Of a stretch of DNA of 24,915 nt, positions 23,082-24,915 are shown one piece after another (position 1 is the stretch's first letter; each line of letters begins with the position of its first letter). Location of the stretch: positions 1 through 24,915 of the forward strand of contig DCXP01000034.1 in NCBI GenBank assembly GCA_002327725.1, in the 5' to 3' direction. Origin of the DNA: Proteobacteria bacterium UBA2133. Its GTDB lineage: Bacteria; Pseudomonadota; Gammaproteobacteria; Arenicellales; UBA868. Both the position numbers and the translations under genes were made by a program. The notes under the pieces are model-generated. The model did no database searches, was not told the DNA's origin, and saw only the letters and a list, made by a program, of their open reading frames with translations.

Positions 23082-23435
23082 TTACTGATCTTTCTTGAGA
23101 AGGTCTGCAAGGCCTGCCAGTGCCTTGTGGGTAACGGCAGCCGGCTTTTGATTCTCGATACCGGGCACGGCATCCACGTAGCGGGCGTGTTCATTGTCGT
23201 GACAGTAAAGACAAAGGTTCTCCCAGTTACTGCCGTCAGGCGGGTTGTTATCGTGATTGTGGTCTTTGTGGTGTACGGTCAGTTCGTGCAGGTTCTCCCG
23301 CGTAAATTCACGTCCGCACCGTCCGCACACCCAGGGATGGATTTTGAGAGACTGTGCCCGATAATCACGCTCGCGGGCTTCGCGGTCTTGGACCGCCTTG
23401 GCAACTACGGCGTCCAGTTTTTTATCGTCTGTCAT
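23082..23435 (-). CDS. yajD: YajD-like HNH nuclease family protein
   Basis: A 117-residue protein matching E. coli YajD over its core. SLKIHPWVCGRCGREF (29-44) carries the first zinc pair C37/C40, ELTVHHKDHNHDNNPPDGSNWENLCLYCHDNEH (51-83) carries the HNH motif (H55, H56, N70, H79 region) and the second pair C75/C78. The fold implies a zinc-stabilised beta-beta-alpha metal endonuclease; YajD itself has no settled role. I chose ATG 23435 (MTDDKKLDAVV), since the 21 residues before it are unlike the family and lack a ribosome site. The gene converges on the RidA gene and is divergent from the cupin gene. Confidence 0.9.
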   Translation of the reverse strand: MTDDKKLDAVVAKAVQDREARERDYRAQSLKIHPWVCGRCGREFTRENLHELTVHHKDHNHDNNPPDGSNWENLCLYCHDNEHARYVDAVPGIENQKPAAVTHKALAGLADLLKKDQ

Positions 23436-23518
23436 CTGGTGGGCCAGGCTCGCCTTGCCGGCTAGTCTAACCCAGCAGGCGCTGGTAACTGAACCCAACT
23501 AAGGAGGGACACTTAAAG

Positions 23519-23809
23519 ATGAGCAATCCCATGCTGGCGGTAGCCACAACTCTGATCGACAACGAGCAGGTCCGGGTAACCCGTTTTGATTTTGTGCCCG
23601 GCGCGAAGACCGGCTGGCATCGTCATGAGCACGACTATGTCATTACGGCGATTACCGATCTTTCGATGCGCCTGGAGGAGCCAGGTGATATAGAGCGGGA
23701 AGTCACTGTCAGTGCGGGCGAGGCGTACTATCGCGAGGCAGGGGTGGAGCACGATGTCAGCAACATGGGATCAGTGCCCATGTCCTTTATTGAAGTGGAA
23801 CTCAAGTAG
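23519..23809 (+). CDS. Small single-domain cupin
   Basis: A 96-residue cupin. Motif 1 is FVPGAKTGWHRHEHDYVI (25-42) with H34, H36 and H38 as metal ligands, and motif 2 is AGEAYYREAGVEHDVSN (66-82) with H78. Such proteins are metal-binding enzymes or binding proteins with no predictable substrate. ATG 23519 is preceded by AAGGAGGGA, a strong ribosome site ten bases upstream. It is divergent from yajD and convergent to the MFS gene at the edge, so it is likely transcribed alone. Confidence 0.9.
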   Translation: MSNPMLAVATTLIDNEQVRVTRFDFVPGAKTGWHRHEHDYVITAITDLSMRLEEPGDIEREVTVSAGEAYYREAGVEHDVSNMGSVPMSFIEVELK

Positions 23810-23849
23810 GTTCGGCAAGCCCGTGCAAGAGCTATCAAGCCACTGGCAT

Positions 23850-24915
23850 TTACGAAGATCCCGTCCGGGAATGTTTCATTGCAGCATAGCGCCTGGGCGC
23901 CGCCAGGAAGAAACAGACAAAAGAGATCAGAAAACTCAGCGCGGCGAAAAGAAACGAGTAGTGATACGAACCTGATACGTCAAACAGCACGCCTCCAAGC
24001 CAGGGGCCGAAGGCCCCGCCGAATCCCATCCCCCCAGTGACGATACCGCAGAATAGACCAAAGTTCCGGCCAAAAAAGATGTCGGCCGCGCCGACAAATA
24101 CGCAAACCGCGAATAGTCCCGCGCCAATACCAAATAATACAGAGAAGCTGTACAGGGGAAGCAGGCCTGAACCAGGTCCTAGGAACATCAGGATTATGGT
24201 GGCGGCACAGGTGAAGACAGATGCCACGAAAATAGTCGCCTCTCTGCCAATATAGTCCGAGATGAAAGAACTCGCCTGTCCGAGCACCATAAAGATCCCG
24301 AAGGCGGCTGTGGTGGATGCAGCCACCGCTGGAGGGTAGCCAGCATCAATCGCAAACTTCACCTGATGGGCCAGAATCAGGTAGCAGCCGGTGCCCCAAA
24401 AAAGCATATTCGAGACAAAGAGCAACCACAGGGGCCGACTTCTTAAGCCGGATGCCCGGGTCCAAAGTTCCACATTCGTCTCATTAGGATCTTTCGAAGG
24501 TGCATCGCGCGCGTCTGATGCTTTGCCACGAGATCCGATCGCCCGCAGGCCGCGCTCTTCGGGCGAAAAGGCATAGCCCAGCAATACGATAGGGATGAGA
24601 ACAGCAACGGTCAGCAATCCCATAATGACGTAAGCTGTGCGCCAGCCGAAGCCTTCGATAACAAATTCCATCAGGAAGACAAAGACAAAACTGAGACCGC
24701 CCCCGGTTTGCGCCAGACCCAGCGCCATCCCGCGGCGCTCGGCAAACCAGTTCATGATCGTGGGGTTAAGGATGGGTGAGCCGGCGCAGGCAAGTCCTAC
24801 GGGCGCGAGCGCACCGAACAGGATGTAAAAATGCCACAGCCGGGTCGCGTAGGAGCAGGCGGCAGCAGCCAGTCCCAGCACGACAATGCCGAACAACAAG
24901 AGTGTTTTCGCCGGC
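23850..24915 (-). CDS. MFS transporter, OFA/monocarboxylate-like (partial, N-terminus beyond the edge)
   Basis: The frame is open to the right edge, so the start and the first one or two membrane segments are missing. About 355 residues remain with roughly ten hydrophobic segments. NWFAERRGMALGLAQTGGGL is the segment-4 region and GFGWRTAYVIMGLL the next helix, as in MCT/OFA-type carriers; a charged central loop (SPEERGLRAIGSRGKASDARDAPSKDPNE) divides the halves. It is a distant relative of the transporter at 20133-21353. The TTG at 24899 is internal, not a real start. It ends with the basic tail RRYAAMKHSRTGSS and converges on the cupin gene. Confidence 0.88.
   Translation of the reverse strand, partial: PAKTLLLFGIVVLGLAAAACSYATRLWHFYILFGALAPVGLACAGSPILNPTIMNWFAERRGMALGLAQTGGGLSFVFVFLMEFVIEGFGWRTAYVIMGLLTVAVLIPIVLLGYAFSPEERGLRAIGSRGKASDARDAPSKDPNETNVELWTRASGLRSRPLWLLFVSNMLFWGTGCYLILAHQVKFAIDAGYPPAVAASTTAAFGIFMVLGQASSFISDYIGREATIFVASVFTCAATIILMFLGPGSGLLPLYSFSVLFGIGAGLFAVCVFVGAADIFFGRNFGLFCGIVTGGMGFGGAFGPWLGGVLFDVSGSYHYSFLFAALSFLISFVCFFLAAPRRYAAMKHSRTGSS

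Overview
The window reads as chromosomal DNA of a free-living gammaproteobacterium, probably an uncultured or marine heterotroph. The grounds are the intact dapB-carA-carB-greA block, the DEDDy-type RNase D with an HRDC domain, Mpl, Uup, YajD, and high-GC genes with several TTG and GTG starts. I cannot place it to genus. No phage, insertion sequence, CRISPR array or rRNA was seen.

Left part (1-10.6 kb) is core metabolism. On the minus strand a membrane protein overlaps mpl (murein peptide recycling, cut by the left edge) by 4 bases. Divergent to them run rnd (RNase D), a tandem universal stress protein, mdh (malate dehydrogenase), dapB, carA, carB and greA. carA/carB overlap by 17 bases and carB/greA by 4, so carAB-greA is one coupled unit. 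A very strong intrinsic terminator sits only 24 bases before the TTG start of carA, downstream of a candidate promoter. This layout suggests transcription attenuation of carbamoyl-phosphate synthesis.

Middle part (10.6-18.4 kb) is transport and housekeeping accessory genes: an MFS protein with a long acidic tail (minus), uup followed by two DMT/EamA transporters (plus), then a convergent minus-strand operon of a ProC-like reductase, a hotdog thioesterase and a class-C beta-lactamase-fold hydrolase.

Right part (18.4-24.9 kb) is a remodelled zone around a tRNA-Arg(UCG) gene. It holds the C-terminal half of an alpha/beta hydrolase joined head-to-head to the last ~60 codons of a GcvT-like gene (a likely deletion scar), a sulfotransferase-like gene, an OFA/MCT-type MFS transporter, a possible beta-barrel C-terminal scrap, and a short ORF resembling only the N-terminus of YqaA/DedA that ends one base before the tRNA gene. 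Beyond the tRNA lie a DUF1989 (urea carboxylase-associated) gene paired with a RidA-family gene, yajD, a small cupin, and an MFS gene cut by the right edge.

The most interesting points are the carAB leader, the deletion scar, and the DUF1989-RidA pair. I found no convincing wholly new system.
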